NCBI GenBank assembly: GCA_963700885.1
Contig: CAVOZJ010000002.1
Span: 62,001-126,000, forward strand
Length of the DNA: 64,000 nucleotides
From: Anderseniella sp963700885
Lineage (GTDB): Bacteria; Pseudomonadota; Alphaproteobacteria; Rhizobiales; Aestuariivirgaceae
Direction: 5' to 3'
Shown piece after piece: positions 1 to 7,462 of this stretch (position 1 is the first letter of the stretch; each line of letters begins with the position of its first letter). The notes under the pieces are model-generated. The model did not search any database, was not told the origin of the DNA, and saw only the letters and a program-made list of their open reading frames with translations. The position numbers and the translations under genes are program-made.

Positions 1-1603
1 GCAGAACCAGGTGAGAAAGCTCGGTTGTCGAGGTCGGATAGATGTCCTGCCCGATAAGGAAAATTCCACCCTGTTTAAGGGCCTCGACCACTGCAACGAC
101 GCGTTCGCCTGCCGGGCGGCCGCGGGTCTGCGCCAACGCATCAGACACCAGCTTGCCGCGATCCTTCAGGCTGCCGGCGAGGGCTTCGGCACGCAAGGTT
201 GTCTGAACCGGATTGCAGCCCCCGACCCAGAACACCTTGGTTTCGCCGCGCCTGACGGCTTCGTCGATATTACGGGCAGGCCTGGCCGCAGGCGCCGGCG
301 GGCGAACATAGCCTTCCTGATGGCCGCCCAGCCGGCTGCATCCGGTGCCGGGACGGCCCAGATTGCCGGTCAGCAGGGCCAGGTCGATAATGCTGGCCAC
401 GTTTTCATAGTTCTTGTAGCCCCAGATCAGACCCTTTTCGTAATGGAACAATGTCCGGCGCCGGACGTTCCGGGCTTTGGGTTCTGCAATCCATGCGGCG
501 GCCTTGACGATGTCTGATACTGCAATGCCGGAGCGTTGCGACGCTTCGGCGAGAAACTCGTCCAGGTCGCGCTCCAGCATCAGAGTGGAGCGCTGATAGC
601 TCTCATAGGTCTGGACCTCGGTATGTTTGCGGATGAAGCCGCTGTCCTGCCACTTGCGGTCCTGTATGACGCGGGCAATGGCGTTCAGCAGCCAAATGTC
701 CGATCCCGGCTCATTCTGCAGATGCAGAATGTTTTCCGCTCCTGCGGCCTGCTCGGCGGTGGCGACGGTCATGGTCCGGCGCGGATCGACGATAATCATT
801 CGGCCGCTGGCGACCGCTTCGCCGGGAAAGGCGTTTTCTTTTAAATTCAACGAGGTCCCGGCGAGGTTCATGACCATGTGGTTCAGGAAATAATTGGTCT
901 GGGTCTCATACGGGTTGGCGCCGACGATGACGATGGTATCGGCTAGCTGAGCATCGAGATAGGCGTTGGTCAGCGGCGCAATGCCGGCATCGCCTGCTGC
1001 ATGCACTTCCGAATTGTAGGCAGGCCGGTTGTGAATCGAGATCGTACTGGTCCTGATGCCGTCAAAAAAGAAACGCCCAACCGCCCAGTTGTTTTCAAAC
1101 CCGCCGCCGCCACCACCGTGATCGAAGAATTTCATACCGACCGAATCCGGTCCCCATCGATCAACGACGGCCTTGATGATACGTGCGCCCAAGTCAGCCG
1201 CTTCGTCCCAGCCGACAGCCTCCGAGGATCCGCCTGACCGGATCGCAGGCGACGCCAGCCTGGTTTTGGTCGGGCCGTCCGGCCGGTAAAGACTGGCAGC
1301 CAGGCCCGCACCGCGCACCGATGCCAGACCCGAATTCACATGGCAGGCATCATCTGGCAGGATGGCAACGTTGTAACGTCCATCTTTTTGGGTGATCACC
1401 GAATGTGCCAGCGGCGCTACCCAGCTGCCAAGCGCCGGCTGTTGTGCACGAAAATCGACATTCAGGGCGTTCTCATCAGGAGCTGACCCGCCATCGCGCC
1501 CTTCCGGCCACTTGAAAACCCTGTATCCGCACCCGACGATGCAAAACTGGCAGACAGTATTGAACGTTTCAGCGTCCATTGGGGGCAGCGGGGTGTCGGT
1601 CAT
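1..1603 (-). CDS. aioA: Arsenite oxidase large (molybdopterin) subunit AioA, 3' end cut off by window
   Basis: Catalytic subunit of periplasmic arsenite oxidase, which oxidises As(III) to As(V) at a bis-MGD molybdenum centre. Reading the minus strand from the ATG at 1603 gives an uninterrupted frame of about 534 residues to the window edge; the family is about 820 residues, so the C-terminal third is missing. Near residue 18 is CQFCIVGCGY, the CxxCxxxC [3Fe-4S] signature of AioA. About 70 residues later comes VNSGLASVRG, where Ser stands in place of a fourth Cys, as known for AioA. Further in is GTGCSRLGGHQEGYVRPP, a highly diagnostic AioA stretch. The start lies 4 nt after the aioB stop, the usual small-then-large order. 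There is no signal peptide of its own; AioA is normally carried across with the Tat-exported AioB. Identity is secure; only the missing end limits it. Confidence 0.96.
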   Translation of the reverse strand, partial: MTDTPLPPMDAETFNTVCQFCIVGCGYRVFKWPEGRDGGSAPDENALNVDFRAQQPALGSWVAPLAHSVITQKDGRYNVAILPDDACHVNSGLASVRGAGLAASLYRPDGPTKTRLASPAIRSGGSSEAVGWDEAADLGARIIKAVVDRWGPDSVGMKFFDHGGGGGGFENNWAVGRFFFDGIRTSTISIHNRPAYNSEVHAAGDAGIAPLTNAYLDAQLADTIVIVGANPYETQTNYFLNHMVMNLAGTSLNLKENAFPGEAVASGRMIIVDPRRTMTVATAEQAAGAENILHLQNEPGSDIWLLNAIARVIQDRKWQDSGFIRKHTEVQTYESYQRSTLMLERDLDEFLAEASQRSGIAVSDIVKAAAWIAEPKARNVRRRTLFHYEKGLIWGYKNYENVASIIDLALLTGNLGRPGTGCSRLGGHQEGYVRPPAPAARPARNIDEAVRRGETKVFWVGGCNPVQTTLRAEALAGSLKDRGKLVSDALAQTRGRPAGERVVAVVEALKQGGIFLIGQDIYPTSTTELSHLVL

Positions 1604-1607
1604 CCGG

Positions 1608-2114
1608 CTATATCACGTTTGTCTGGCGACCATAGATCAGGCCGGATACGCCCGTTGCTTTAACTTTTCCGTTTTCGACCGCCAGGGTGATCTGCGGTAA
1701 CCCGGAGCTTGCCTGGCCAATGATCACTCTACCTTTCTTGGCAGGATCGAAGCTGGACCAGTGACACGGGCAGATCAGCATTTTCTGATCCTTGTACCAG
1801 GCCACGTTGCAACCCTTGTGCGTACACAATGCTGAAAAGGCGACGATATTCTGATCGGGACCGATACCGTCTTCTACGGGTCCGTTCATGGCAAGCAGAA
1901 CTGCCGGTGAATCATCGTCAGGATAATGGAAATCGAGCTCAGTACCCGGCTTCAGATCAGCCAGGTCGGCTATCTCCATGACCGGCATGGTCCTGGTCTG
2001 TGCCTGTGCCGGGCCTTGCATCCGGGATCCCAGGCCGGCAGCAAGCCCGGAAGCTGCACCGATCGAGAGAACCTGGCGGCGGCTTACCTGTGACCGAAAC
2101 TTGCTGGTTTTCAT
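1608..2114 (-). CDS. aioB: Arsenite oxidase small (Rieske [2Fe-2S]) subunit AioB
   Basis: Electron-transfer subunit that passes electrons from AioA to a periplasmic carrier. The 168 residues begin with a Tat signal (SRRQVLS near residue 11, then a hydrophobic Ala/Gly stretch and a likely cut after AQA). The Rieske site is complete: C97-T-H99 and C115-P-C117-H118, with C102 and C117 placed to form the disulfide seen in AioB. Length is normal for the family. It sits 36 nt downstream of the MetF-like gene and 4 nt upstream of aioA, so the arsenite oxidase appears to be transcribed together with C1-metabolism genes. No aioX/aioS/aioR regulators are seen next to it. Confidence 0.96.
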   Translation of the reverse strand: MKTSKFRSQVSRRQVLSIGAASGLAAGLGSRMQGPAQAQTRTMPVMEIADLADLKPGTELDFHYPDDDSPAVLLAMNGPVEDGIGPDQNIVAFSALCTHKGCNVAWYKDQKMLICPCHWSSFDPAKKGRVIIGQASSGLPQITLAVENGKVKATGVSGLIYGRQTNVI

Positions 2115-2150
2115 GCTTCTACTTTACCTGCGCCCTGTTAATTTCTGCGG

Positions 2151-3074
2151 TTATGATCTTACCTTGAAGCCTGTCCCGTTCAGTTCGAACTCGCCGTCAC
2201 TTACGGCAAAGCTCCATTCAGCGGATTTCTGCAACCCTCCGAGCGGGTACATGTGAACGCCCTCTATACCACACTCCGGATCAGTTGCCATGTAAAGGGC
2301 CAGTTCGCGGACAAGCTGGTCAGGCTCTTGCTGCATAACCAGCCTGGTGACATTGCTCGCCTGTTTCTTGAGGAAATTCATGGAGTTTCCGACGCCGCAG
2401 GCAATCGCGTATTTCAGAAGGGTCTGCAACTTGGCAATGCCCGGGATACCCACCCTGATAGGCAGCTTGTTCCCCGCTGCGCGCAGGGCCCTGTCCCATG
2501 CCAGTATCGGAGCCGCCTCGAATGCGAACTGGGTGACAATATGCATTGTGGCACCGGTCCGGTCACTGTAGGCATTCTTCCATGCCAGGGCATCGGCGAT
2601 GGCCTTGTCCGTCATGTCCGGGCTTCCTTCAGGATGACCCGCCACGCCGATGTGTTTTATGCCGTGTTTGTCAAACAGCCCGCTGTCCAGAAGCTGGGTC
2701 GAGTCCGAGTAGGGACCCAGCGGCTTGTCCAGGGCGCCGGCAATCGCCAGGACATGATCCACCCCGGCCTCACCTGCCGCACGTGCAAGATAGTCTTCAA
2801 ACATCGAGGCGCTTGCAATAGAACGCGCCGCAAAATGCGGAGCCGGTTCAAAGCCTTCATGGCGCAGACGCTTCGCGGTGGCGACCGTATCGTTGTAGTC
2901 GGAGCCAGGCAGGAAAGTGATGTAAACCGTGGTTCCGGGACGCAACATGGCGCGGAAATCCGGAATTTTTTCGGCGGATGCCGGGGTGGTTTCAACAGTA
3001 AACCCGGACATCAGATCGACAATGCCGCGAGCTTCGTGCGTGACGTCAGATTGGGCCGGGAGCACCTTGTGCAT
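2151..3074 (-). CDS. Methylenetetrahydrofolate reductase-family protein
   Basis: Flavoenzyme family that interconverts methyl-THF and methylene-THF. The 307 residues show the MetF TIM-barrel pattern: GFTVETTPA near the start (the substrate-proximal Glu), a central VLAIAGALDKPLGPY segment, HIGVAGHPEGSPD about two thirds in, and FEAAPILAWDR later. Length fits bacterial MetF (about 300). In a corrinoid methyltransferase island its likely direction is oxidation of methyl-THF, feeding methyl groups into C1 assimilation or dissimilation rather than methionine synthesis. It lies between an unknown gene and aioB, all leftward with gaps under 40 nt. The family call is firm; the physiological direction is inference. 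Confidence 0.87.
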   Translation of the reverse strand: MHKVLPAQSDVTHEARGIVDLMSGFTVETTPASAEKIPDFRAMLRPGTTVYITFLPGSDYNDTVATAKRLRHEGFEPAPHFAARSIASASMFEDYLARAAGEAGVDHVLAIAGALDKPLGPYSDSTQLLDSGLFDKHGIKHIGVAGHPEGSPDMTDKAIADALAWKNAYSDRTGATMHIVTQFAFEAAPILAWDRALRAAGNKLPIRVGIPGIAKLQTLLKYAIACGVGNSMNFLKKQASNVTRLVMQQEPDQLVRELALYMATDPECGIEGVHMYPLGGLQKSAEWSFAVSDGEFELNGTGFKVRS

Positions 3075-3107
3075 TGTGCTGGATCCTGGAATTGCCGGGT
3101 TAATACG

Positions 3108-3680
3108 CTATTGCGGCCAACTGACCATCAAACAGGTGTCGTGAAAGTTGTCTCCGCCCTTGTCGCACCCTGCCAGTATCCGGTAGCCGGCCCGCCCGGC
3201 TCCGGGAGACCAGCCGGTGTCGATCATCACGCGATTGCCGCGGTCCTCGTCTTCCAGAATGCGTCCGCTCAGCAGGTAGATGACCTGCCGGTCCAGGGAT
3301 ACGCCGTCATCAGGGCCAAGCCGTGTGTTGTGGGTCCTTGGCGTGCGCCATTCATGTATCACCTGCGCATCGGGAGAATTGGCGTCCAGTACATAGGCGC
3401 GTTGATTATACCATGCCATTGACCGGCCGAGCAGGCGGCAGCCGCCAGCCGGAAGGATGCAAAGGATCATCTGCTGATGGTCACCGTTGAACGACAATCG
3501 TTCAAGCAACTCTGCATTCGGCTCGACCCCATAGGCTCCCAGTCCCGACTGATCGCCGGACAATGCTGCAGCTACCAGGCTGTCTTCTTCGGATTTTGAG
3601 ATCGTTTCCGGGGGTGAGTATGTCAACCCACGCAAGGATCGATGATCAAACTCCGGAATCGGAAATCGTTTCCAGGCCAT
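3108..3680 (-). CDS. Uncharacterised protein in the metF-aioBA operon
   Basis: I do not recognise this protein. The ATG at 3680 is preferred because a GGGGA ribosome-site-like stretch precedes it; an upstream ATG at 3761 would add 27 residues and overlap the preceding methyltransferase gene, with no visible ribosome site. The 190-residue product has no signal peptide or membrane segment. Its C-terminal half is rich in short beta-like stretches with Gly/Asp turns (RVMIDTGWSPGAGRAGYRIL) and contains several Cys. It sits tightly between the methyltransferase and the MetF-like gene, so a role in the same C1/arsenic process is plausible but unproven. Confidence 0.7.
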   Translation of the reverse strand: MAWKRFPIPEFDHRSLRGLTYSPPETISKSEEDSLVAAALSGDQSGLGAYGVEPNAELLERLSFNGDHQQMILCILPAGGCRLLGRSMAWYNQRAYVLDANSPDAQVIHEWRTPRTHNTRLGPDDGVSLDRQVIYLLSGRILEDEDRGNRVMIDTGWSPGAGRAGYRILAGCDKGGDNFHDTCLMVSWPQ

Positions 3681-3744
3681 GAGGTCCCCGCAAAAATAGC
3701 CATTTTTATTGTTGGGAAACTTCGTCACAGATTTGTTGAAAGGA

Positions 3745-4428
3745 CTAGACGTATGGCACATGCCGGGTATGCGTCGAATGAATGTTCGGCGATTTCAGCA
3801 TGCAAACACGCACCGTCAATCTTGGAGATACCTCAAATTCCCGGGAGACAGGCAGCTCATAGGCCTTCAGGCATGTCATATCGGACCGGGGCCGGAAGGA
3901 ACGGCCAGCATCGCAGAACAAGGCGGTACATCCCGTCTCACTCAACCGGGCCAGGCATCCGGTTGCCAGCCGTCCGGTAGCCCTGTCATACCAAAGGTCA
4001 CCTGCACAGACCAGATCGCCGGGCGCCGGCAGAAAGTTCCTCAGATCAGCCCTTTCGGTTTCGATGCATACCTTGTTGAGGGCTGCATTGTGTTCGGCAG
4101 AGACCAGGGCGTTCGGGTCAATATCGATTGCAAGCACTGATTGCGCGCCCGCCATCGCGGCGGCGATTGCAACCAGACCGTTGCCGCATCCCAGGTCAAC
4201 AACCCGTCTCGTCCTGACCAGCACGGGCGTGTCAAGGAGATACCGCGCCAGTGCCTGGCCGCCAGGCCAGGCGACAAGCCAGAAGGGAGTAGCGGCTCCG
4301 ATAATTTCGTGGTGTTGTGCCCGATACGTTTCAAAGGTGTGATGGCCCGGAATGCCTGCCACTGAAATTTCCGGCACCAGACACGGCGACACGTGTGCAG
4401 CGATGGTTCTGAACTGGTCTGGTGTCAT
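3745..4428 (-). CDS. Class I SAM-dependent methyltransferase, ETFB-lysine methyltransferase-like (COG3897 type)
   Basis: The protein has a clear Rossmann SAM site, VVDLGCGNGLVAIAAA, followed by an acidic loop VLAIDIDPNAL and the conserved opening TPFWLVAWPGGQALARY of the ETF-beta lysine methyltransferase/COG3897 group. Late in the protein LFCDAGRSFRPR matches the same group. Members known to me methylate proteins, notably electron transfer flavoprotein. It lacks the conserved cysteines of ArsM, so it is not an arsenite methyltransferase. It is the first gene of the leftward metF-aioBA operon and faces the C1 operon that starts at 4506. What it methylates here is unknown. Confidence 0.85.
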   Translation of the reverse strand: MTPDQFRTIAAHVSPCLVPEISVAGIPGHHTFETYRAQHHEIIGAATPFWLVAWPGGQALARYLLDTPVLVRTRRVVDLGCGNGLVAIAAAMAGAQSVLAIDIDPNALVSAEHNAALNKVCIETERADLRNFLPAPGDLVCAGDLWYDRATGRLATGCLARLSETGCTALFCDAGRSFRPRSDMTCLKAYELPVSREFEVSPRLTVRVCMLKSPNIHSTHTRHVPYV

Positions 4429-4450
4429 GGGAGCAATGTAAAGGGTTCAC

Positions 4451-4473
4451 AAAATATATAAAATATATATAAT
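4451..4473. promoter_or_regulatory. AT-rich operator-like stretch in the divergent promoter
   Basis: The 77-nt gap between the two divergent operons contains AATATAT and ATATAT elements separated by a few bases. The same AATATAT/ATATATT half-sites form the perfect inverted repeat at 5520-5546. The shared half-sites suggest one regulator, perhaps the GntR protein encoded at 10332. This is inference from similarity only. Confidence 0.4.
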
Positions 4474-4505
4474 GCGGCAAAATGACAATCTCACTGGATG
4501 GAAAA

Positions 4506-4790
4506 ATGACCAAACTTACTCTCTTGTGCTGGCAGGAAATACCTTCGGTTGTTGAGGCCCGCGACGGGCCGGCGAAACATAAGGTCGAGTTGAGCATGCG
4601 GTTTCAGGAATTGATTGACATGATCGCGATGAGGCGGAAGCTGGATGGGTCAGATGATTATCTTCTGCATTGGGTCAAGCAGAAGCAGCCCGATTCTGAA
4701 GCTGCGCCCGAGCAGGCTGCGGCGCAACTGGCGGCTGAAATCGAAACCAGATACGATGACATCAAGGCAGCCGCCATTGCCAATAGTTGA
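4506..4790 (+). CDS. Small conserved 'virulence factor' family protein of C1-metabolism clusters
   Basis: This 94-residue soluble protein opens MTKLTLLCWQEIPSVVEAR and contains FQELIDMIAMRRKLDGSDDYLLHW in two adjoining stretches, the pattern of the short family filed under the name Virulence_fact. From memory, these proteins occur beside corrinoid methyltransferase and MetF genes in alphaproteobacteria; the name says nothing about function here. The ATG at 4506 is chosen because family members start at this point; an ATG at 4482 would add eight residues. It leads the rightward corrinoid operon. Role unknown, possibly an accessory protein for methyl transfer. Confidence 0.72.
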   Translation: MTKLTLLCWQEIPSVVEARDGPAKHKVELSMRFQELIDMIAMRRKLDGSDDYLLHWVKQKQPDSEAAPEQAAAQLAAEIETRYDDIKAAAIANS

Positions 4791-4818
4791 GTCCTGTCCC
4801 AGCAAGTGATTTTGTTTC

Positions 4819-5484
4819 ATGATCCCAAATGATGTTGTGACTTCCTGGGTGTGCCCGGCGCCGCCGATTGACCCGTCACGCATTCTGCGTGTGCACAAGT
4901 ACCGCGATCTGTCAAAGATCCGGCCAATCATAGTCAAGGCTGCAGAGACTGCCTGTGAAAGCGCACATTCGTTGGCCGTTCCAGATGCCAGGTATGTAGT
5001 TTCGCCCATTGAATCGCTGAAAAATGGCCGAATGGCTGTGTCTGGCGGGATCGAGTTTCAATGCGAGGCGTTCGACAGGCATCTTGGTGACTGCGACTAT
5101 CTGGCGGCCTTTGTCATGACCATCGGGCCCGACCTGGACAACCGGGTAATCAGTCTCGTGGGGGAGATTTTCGAACCTCTCGATGCCCTGTTTCTGGAAA
5201 CGGCAGGCTGGCTCACAATTGAAAAGGCAACCCGGCAGTTCTCCCAGCATCTGCAGCGTGAGTTTGCCGCAAAGGGATGGAATGTGACATTGCGGATGGG
5301 GCCGGGCTACGAGTATCCCAGCCCGGACGGAAGTGGGCGCGTGAGCTGGGATCTCTGGCAGCAAAGGCAATTGTTCGACATGTTTGGTGATGCGGAACTT
5401 CCGGTTTCGCTTTCGCAGATGTGCGCCATGTCGCCAAAGATGTCGCGCTCAGGCGTATTTGGCTTAACGCAGAAAGTGAACTGA
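4819..5484 (+). CDS. Stand-alone vitamin B12-dependent methionine synthase activation-domain-like protein
   Basis: The 221-residue protein resembles the C-terminal SAM-binding reactivation domain of MetH. RMGPGYEYPSPD matches the R-x-x-P-G-Y-x-x-x-P-x SAM-binding signature, and LSQMCAMSPKMSRSGVFGL matches the domain's closing T/S-x-x-x-A-M-x-P-x-x-x-x-S-G segment. In MetH this domain brings SAM to cob(II)alamin for reductive methylation. As a free protein next to a corrinoid protein and a RACE-type activator, it probably helps keep the corrinoid in the active state. The ATG at 4819 lies 29 nt after the previous stop. The fold call is good; the exact role is inferred. Confidence 0.8.
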   Translation: MIPNDVVTSWVCPAPPIDPSRILRVHKYRDLSKIRPIIVKAAETACESAHSLAVPDARYVVSPIESLKNGRMAVSGGIEFQCEAFDRHLGDCDYLAAFVMTIGPDLDNRVISLVGEIFEPLDALFLETAGWLTIEKATRQFSQHLQREFAAKGWNVTLRMGPGYEYPSPDGSGRVSWDLWQQRQLFDMFGDAELPVSLSQMCAMSPKMSRSGVFGLTQKVN

Positions 5485-5519
5485 AGTGAATTAGGTGTTG
5501 TATTACTCTCGCGGTGTGC

Positions 5520-5546
5520 TAACAATATATAGTCAATATATTGTTA
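5520..5546. promoter_or_regulatory. Perfect 11-bp inverted repeat upstream of the first URO-D methyltransferase gene
   Basis: The left arm TAACAATATAT (5520-5530) and right arm ATATATTGTTA (5536-5546) are exact reverse complements separated by AGTCA. The site lies 20 nt before the methyltransferase ATG, within the 82-nt gap after the MetH-activation-like gene. A perfect palindrome of this size suits a dimeric regulator such as the GntR protein encoded downstream in the operon, but the binding partner is not shown by sequence. Confidence 0.65.
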
Positions 5547-5566
5547 GGCTCGAGAGGATCAGTGCC

Positions 5567-6736
5567 ATGAAGGAACTTTCACCAAGGGAACGCTTTTCGC
5601 GCGCGGTTCGACGAGAACCGGTTGACCGCGTTCCGGTCTTGTACAGAATGAAGGCGGAAGCCAAGGCCAAGCTGGCTCGCATCTACGGAATCAACGACGC
5701 AGGTACCGGCCGCAAGCACAATCCCGAGCTGGAATTGCGGCTTGGAAATGATGCGATCATCTATCAGATTGGAATCAACGCGGATTTCTCGCACCGTCAC
5801 ATTGATATCGGCGAAACCTGGCACAATCACTTTGGTGTCGGCTACGGCAAGTCGGGCCTGGAGGGACGTACCGCCGAAGAAGAAGTGGAATTCGCCAAGA
5901 CGCAGGAGTTCTGGGGTCCGGCAAAAATCGTGCCGGAAAACTTTCCGAATTTTCACCCCATCAAGTCTGAGGAAGATCTCAGGAACTATACCTGGCCGGA
6001 CCCTGCCGACCCGGTGATGCTGGCTCCGATCAAGGAGCTGTGCGACAAATACCAGAAAGATTATTTTATCATTGTCGATCTTTCGTCGACACTGATTGAG
6101 GCAGCTTATGCTCACATCGTCGGTACGCAGAATTTCTTCCTTATGACCTTCGACAAGCCGGAACTGATCAACCAGGTCCTGGACGGGTTGACGGAGTACT
6201 ATACCGAACTTGGCAAGAATGCGATTGCGATGGGAGTCGACATGATCCGTGTGGGCGATGATGTCGGCGCCCAGCAGGCGATGATGATTTCGCCGAAGCA
6301 ATGGCGCGAACTGGCCAAACCCAGGTTTGACTACATGTTCAAGGAGTTTCGCAAGGCCAACGACGACCTGTTCATCAAGCTGCATTCGTGTGGCGATTAC
6401 TCTCCCATCATCCCGGATATGGTTGAGCTTGGCGTAGACCTGTCAGGCCTTATGCAGCCCACCGGTGGCAACAAGGATCAGGTGGGCATCAAGCGCAAGT
6501 ATGGCAATGACCTGTCGCTGATCGGCGGTTTTGACGTGCAGAACCTGCTGCCGCGGGGGCAGGTTGAAGCGGTCCGCAATGGCGTCCTGGAAACCATGAA
6601 GAATCTGGCTACCGGAGGCGGATACATTTTCTCGCCATCCCACTACATTCTCGCCGATGTGCCGATCCAGAACATTTTCACACTGATCGAGGCCCAGCGG
6701 GAATTCGGGACCTACGGCAAATATCCGTTGAATTAG
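5567..6736 (+). CDS. Uroporphyrinogen decarboxylase-fold (URO-D) corrinoid methyltransferase, set 1
   Basis: A zinc-dependent methyltransferase of the MtaA/CmuA/URO-D superfamily, expected to move a methyl group between a substrate and the corrinoid protein encoded 9 nt downstream. The ATG at 5567 is preferred (GAGAGGA just upstream); a TTG at 5495 would extend through the palindrome. The 389 residues open MKELSPRERFSRAVRREPVDRVP, typical of the family (shown here only to its first residues), and carry LHSCGDYSPII with the H-x-C zinc ligand pair. The third ligand position in GGGYIFSPSHYI has Ser/His rather than the Cys of MtaA, so zinc coordination may differ. Pairing with a corrinoid protein excludes haem biosynthesis. 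The substrate cannot be read from sequence. Confidence 0.88.
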   Translation: MKELSPRERFSRAVRREPVDRVPVLYRMKAEAKAKLARIYGINDAGTGRKHNPELELRLGNDAIIYQIGINADFSHRHIDIGETWHNHFGVGYGKSGLEGRTAEEEVEFAKTQEFWGPAKIVPENFPNFHPIKSEEDLRNYTWPDPADPVMLAPIKELCDKYQKDYFIIVDLSSTLIEAAYAHIVGTQNFFLMTFDKPELINQVLDGLTEYYTELGKNAIAMGVDMIRVGDDVGAQQAMMISPKQWRELAKPRFDYMFKEFRKANDDLFIKLHSCGDYSPIIPDMVELGVDLSGLMQPTGGNKDQVGIKRKYGNDLSLIGGFDVQNLLPRGQVEAVRNGVLETMKNLATGGGYIFSPSHYILADVPIQNIFTLIEAQREFGTYGKYPLN

Positions 6737-6745
6737 GAGAAAATT

Positions 6746-7453
6746 ATGAGTGAACCTGAGCTCGAAATACCAGCTGGCTGGGAAGAGCGGGCCGTCGAAG
6801 GCTGGGAATGGGCTACCTTGTGGGAAGCCGTTGAAGAAGGCGACCACGGCTATACCCATGCACGTGTCCAGGCGGCTATCGAAGCCGGGATTAATCCGCG
6901 TGTGATTTTGGACGATGGGCTGTTCCCGGGATTTAACCTGCAGGGCGACCGGTTCTCCGAGCAGATCATTTTCATTCCGGAAATGCTGATTACGGCCCGC
7001 GCGATGAAGGCCGGCCTGGCTCTGATCAGGCCACTGCTGGCGGCCAATGACGAAAAGCCGCTCGGCACATTTGTGATGGGAACCGTTCTGGGCGACATGC
7101 ACGATATCGGCCAGTCCATCGTGACCATCATGCTGGAAAATGCGGGGTTCAACGTGATCAATCTTGGCACCGATGTGCACCCGGACAGGTTCATAGAAAC
7201 CGCCGCTGCCGAAAAGGCCGATATGATCGGATTTTCTGCGCTGTTGTCGACGACCGTCTATTATCAGAAGGTTACCATCGAAGAGTTCGAAAAGGCCGGA
7301 CATCGCGACAAGGTTCACATCCTGATCGGTGGAGCACCTACGACCCAGGAATGGGCCAACGAATGCGGCGCCGATGGGTGGGGGCGCGATGCCATGGAAG
7401 CGGTCAAGCTGGCTCGCCGGCTGATCACCGAGCAAAGGGGAGCATGGGCATAG
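6746..7453 (+). CDS. Methyltransferase cognate corrinoid protein, set 1
   Basis: The methyl carrier that holds cobalamin between the substrate methyltransferase and THF. The 235 residues have the helical cap domain (about residues 20-105) followed by a B12-binding Rossmann domain. The base-off ligand motif is D117-x-H119-x-x-G122 within LGDMHDIG, with SALLSTT and IGGAP completing the B12 signature. It starts with a good ribosome site (AGGAGA) 9 nt after the URO-D gene and is followed 9 nt later by the corrinoid activator. Length and architecture match MtbC/MtaC-type proteins. Confidence 0.95.
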   Translation: MSEPELEIPAGWEERAVEGWEWATLWEAVEEGDHGYTHARVQAAIEAGINPRVILDDGLFPGFNLQGDRFSEQIIFIPEMLITARAMKAGLALIRPLLAANDEKPLGTFVMGTVLGDMHDIGQSIVTIMLENAGFNVINLGTDVHPDRFIETAAAEKADMIGFSALLSTTVYYQKVTIEEFEKAGHRDKVHILIGGAPTTQEWANECGADGWGRDAMEAVKLARRLITEQRGAWA

Positions 7454-7462
7454 GTCCATCAG

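Noticed and set aside
2253..3422. A 389-codon rightward open frame
   Set aside because: Antisense to the MetF-like gene and the unknown gene upstream; composition rich in Arg/His/Gly without protein-like pattern.
3745..4428. ArsM arsenite methyltransferase
   Set aside because: The As-binding cysteines and ArsM motifs are missing; the sequence fits the ETFB-lysine methyltransferase/COG3897 group.
4506..4790. Annotation as a virulence factor
   Set aside because: The family name is historical; the context is C1 metabolism and nothing suggests virulence.
5567..6736. Haem-pathway uroporphyrinogen decarboxylase (HemE)
   Set aside because: The gene is paired with a corrinoid protein and activator and has the H-x-C metal pair of methyltransferases.
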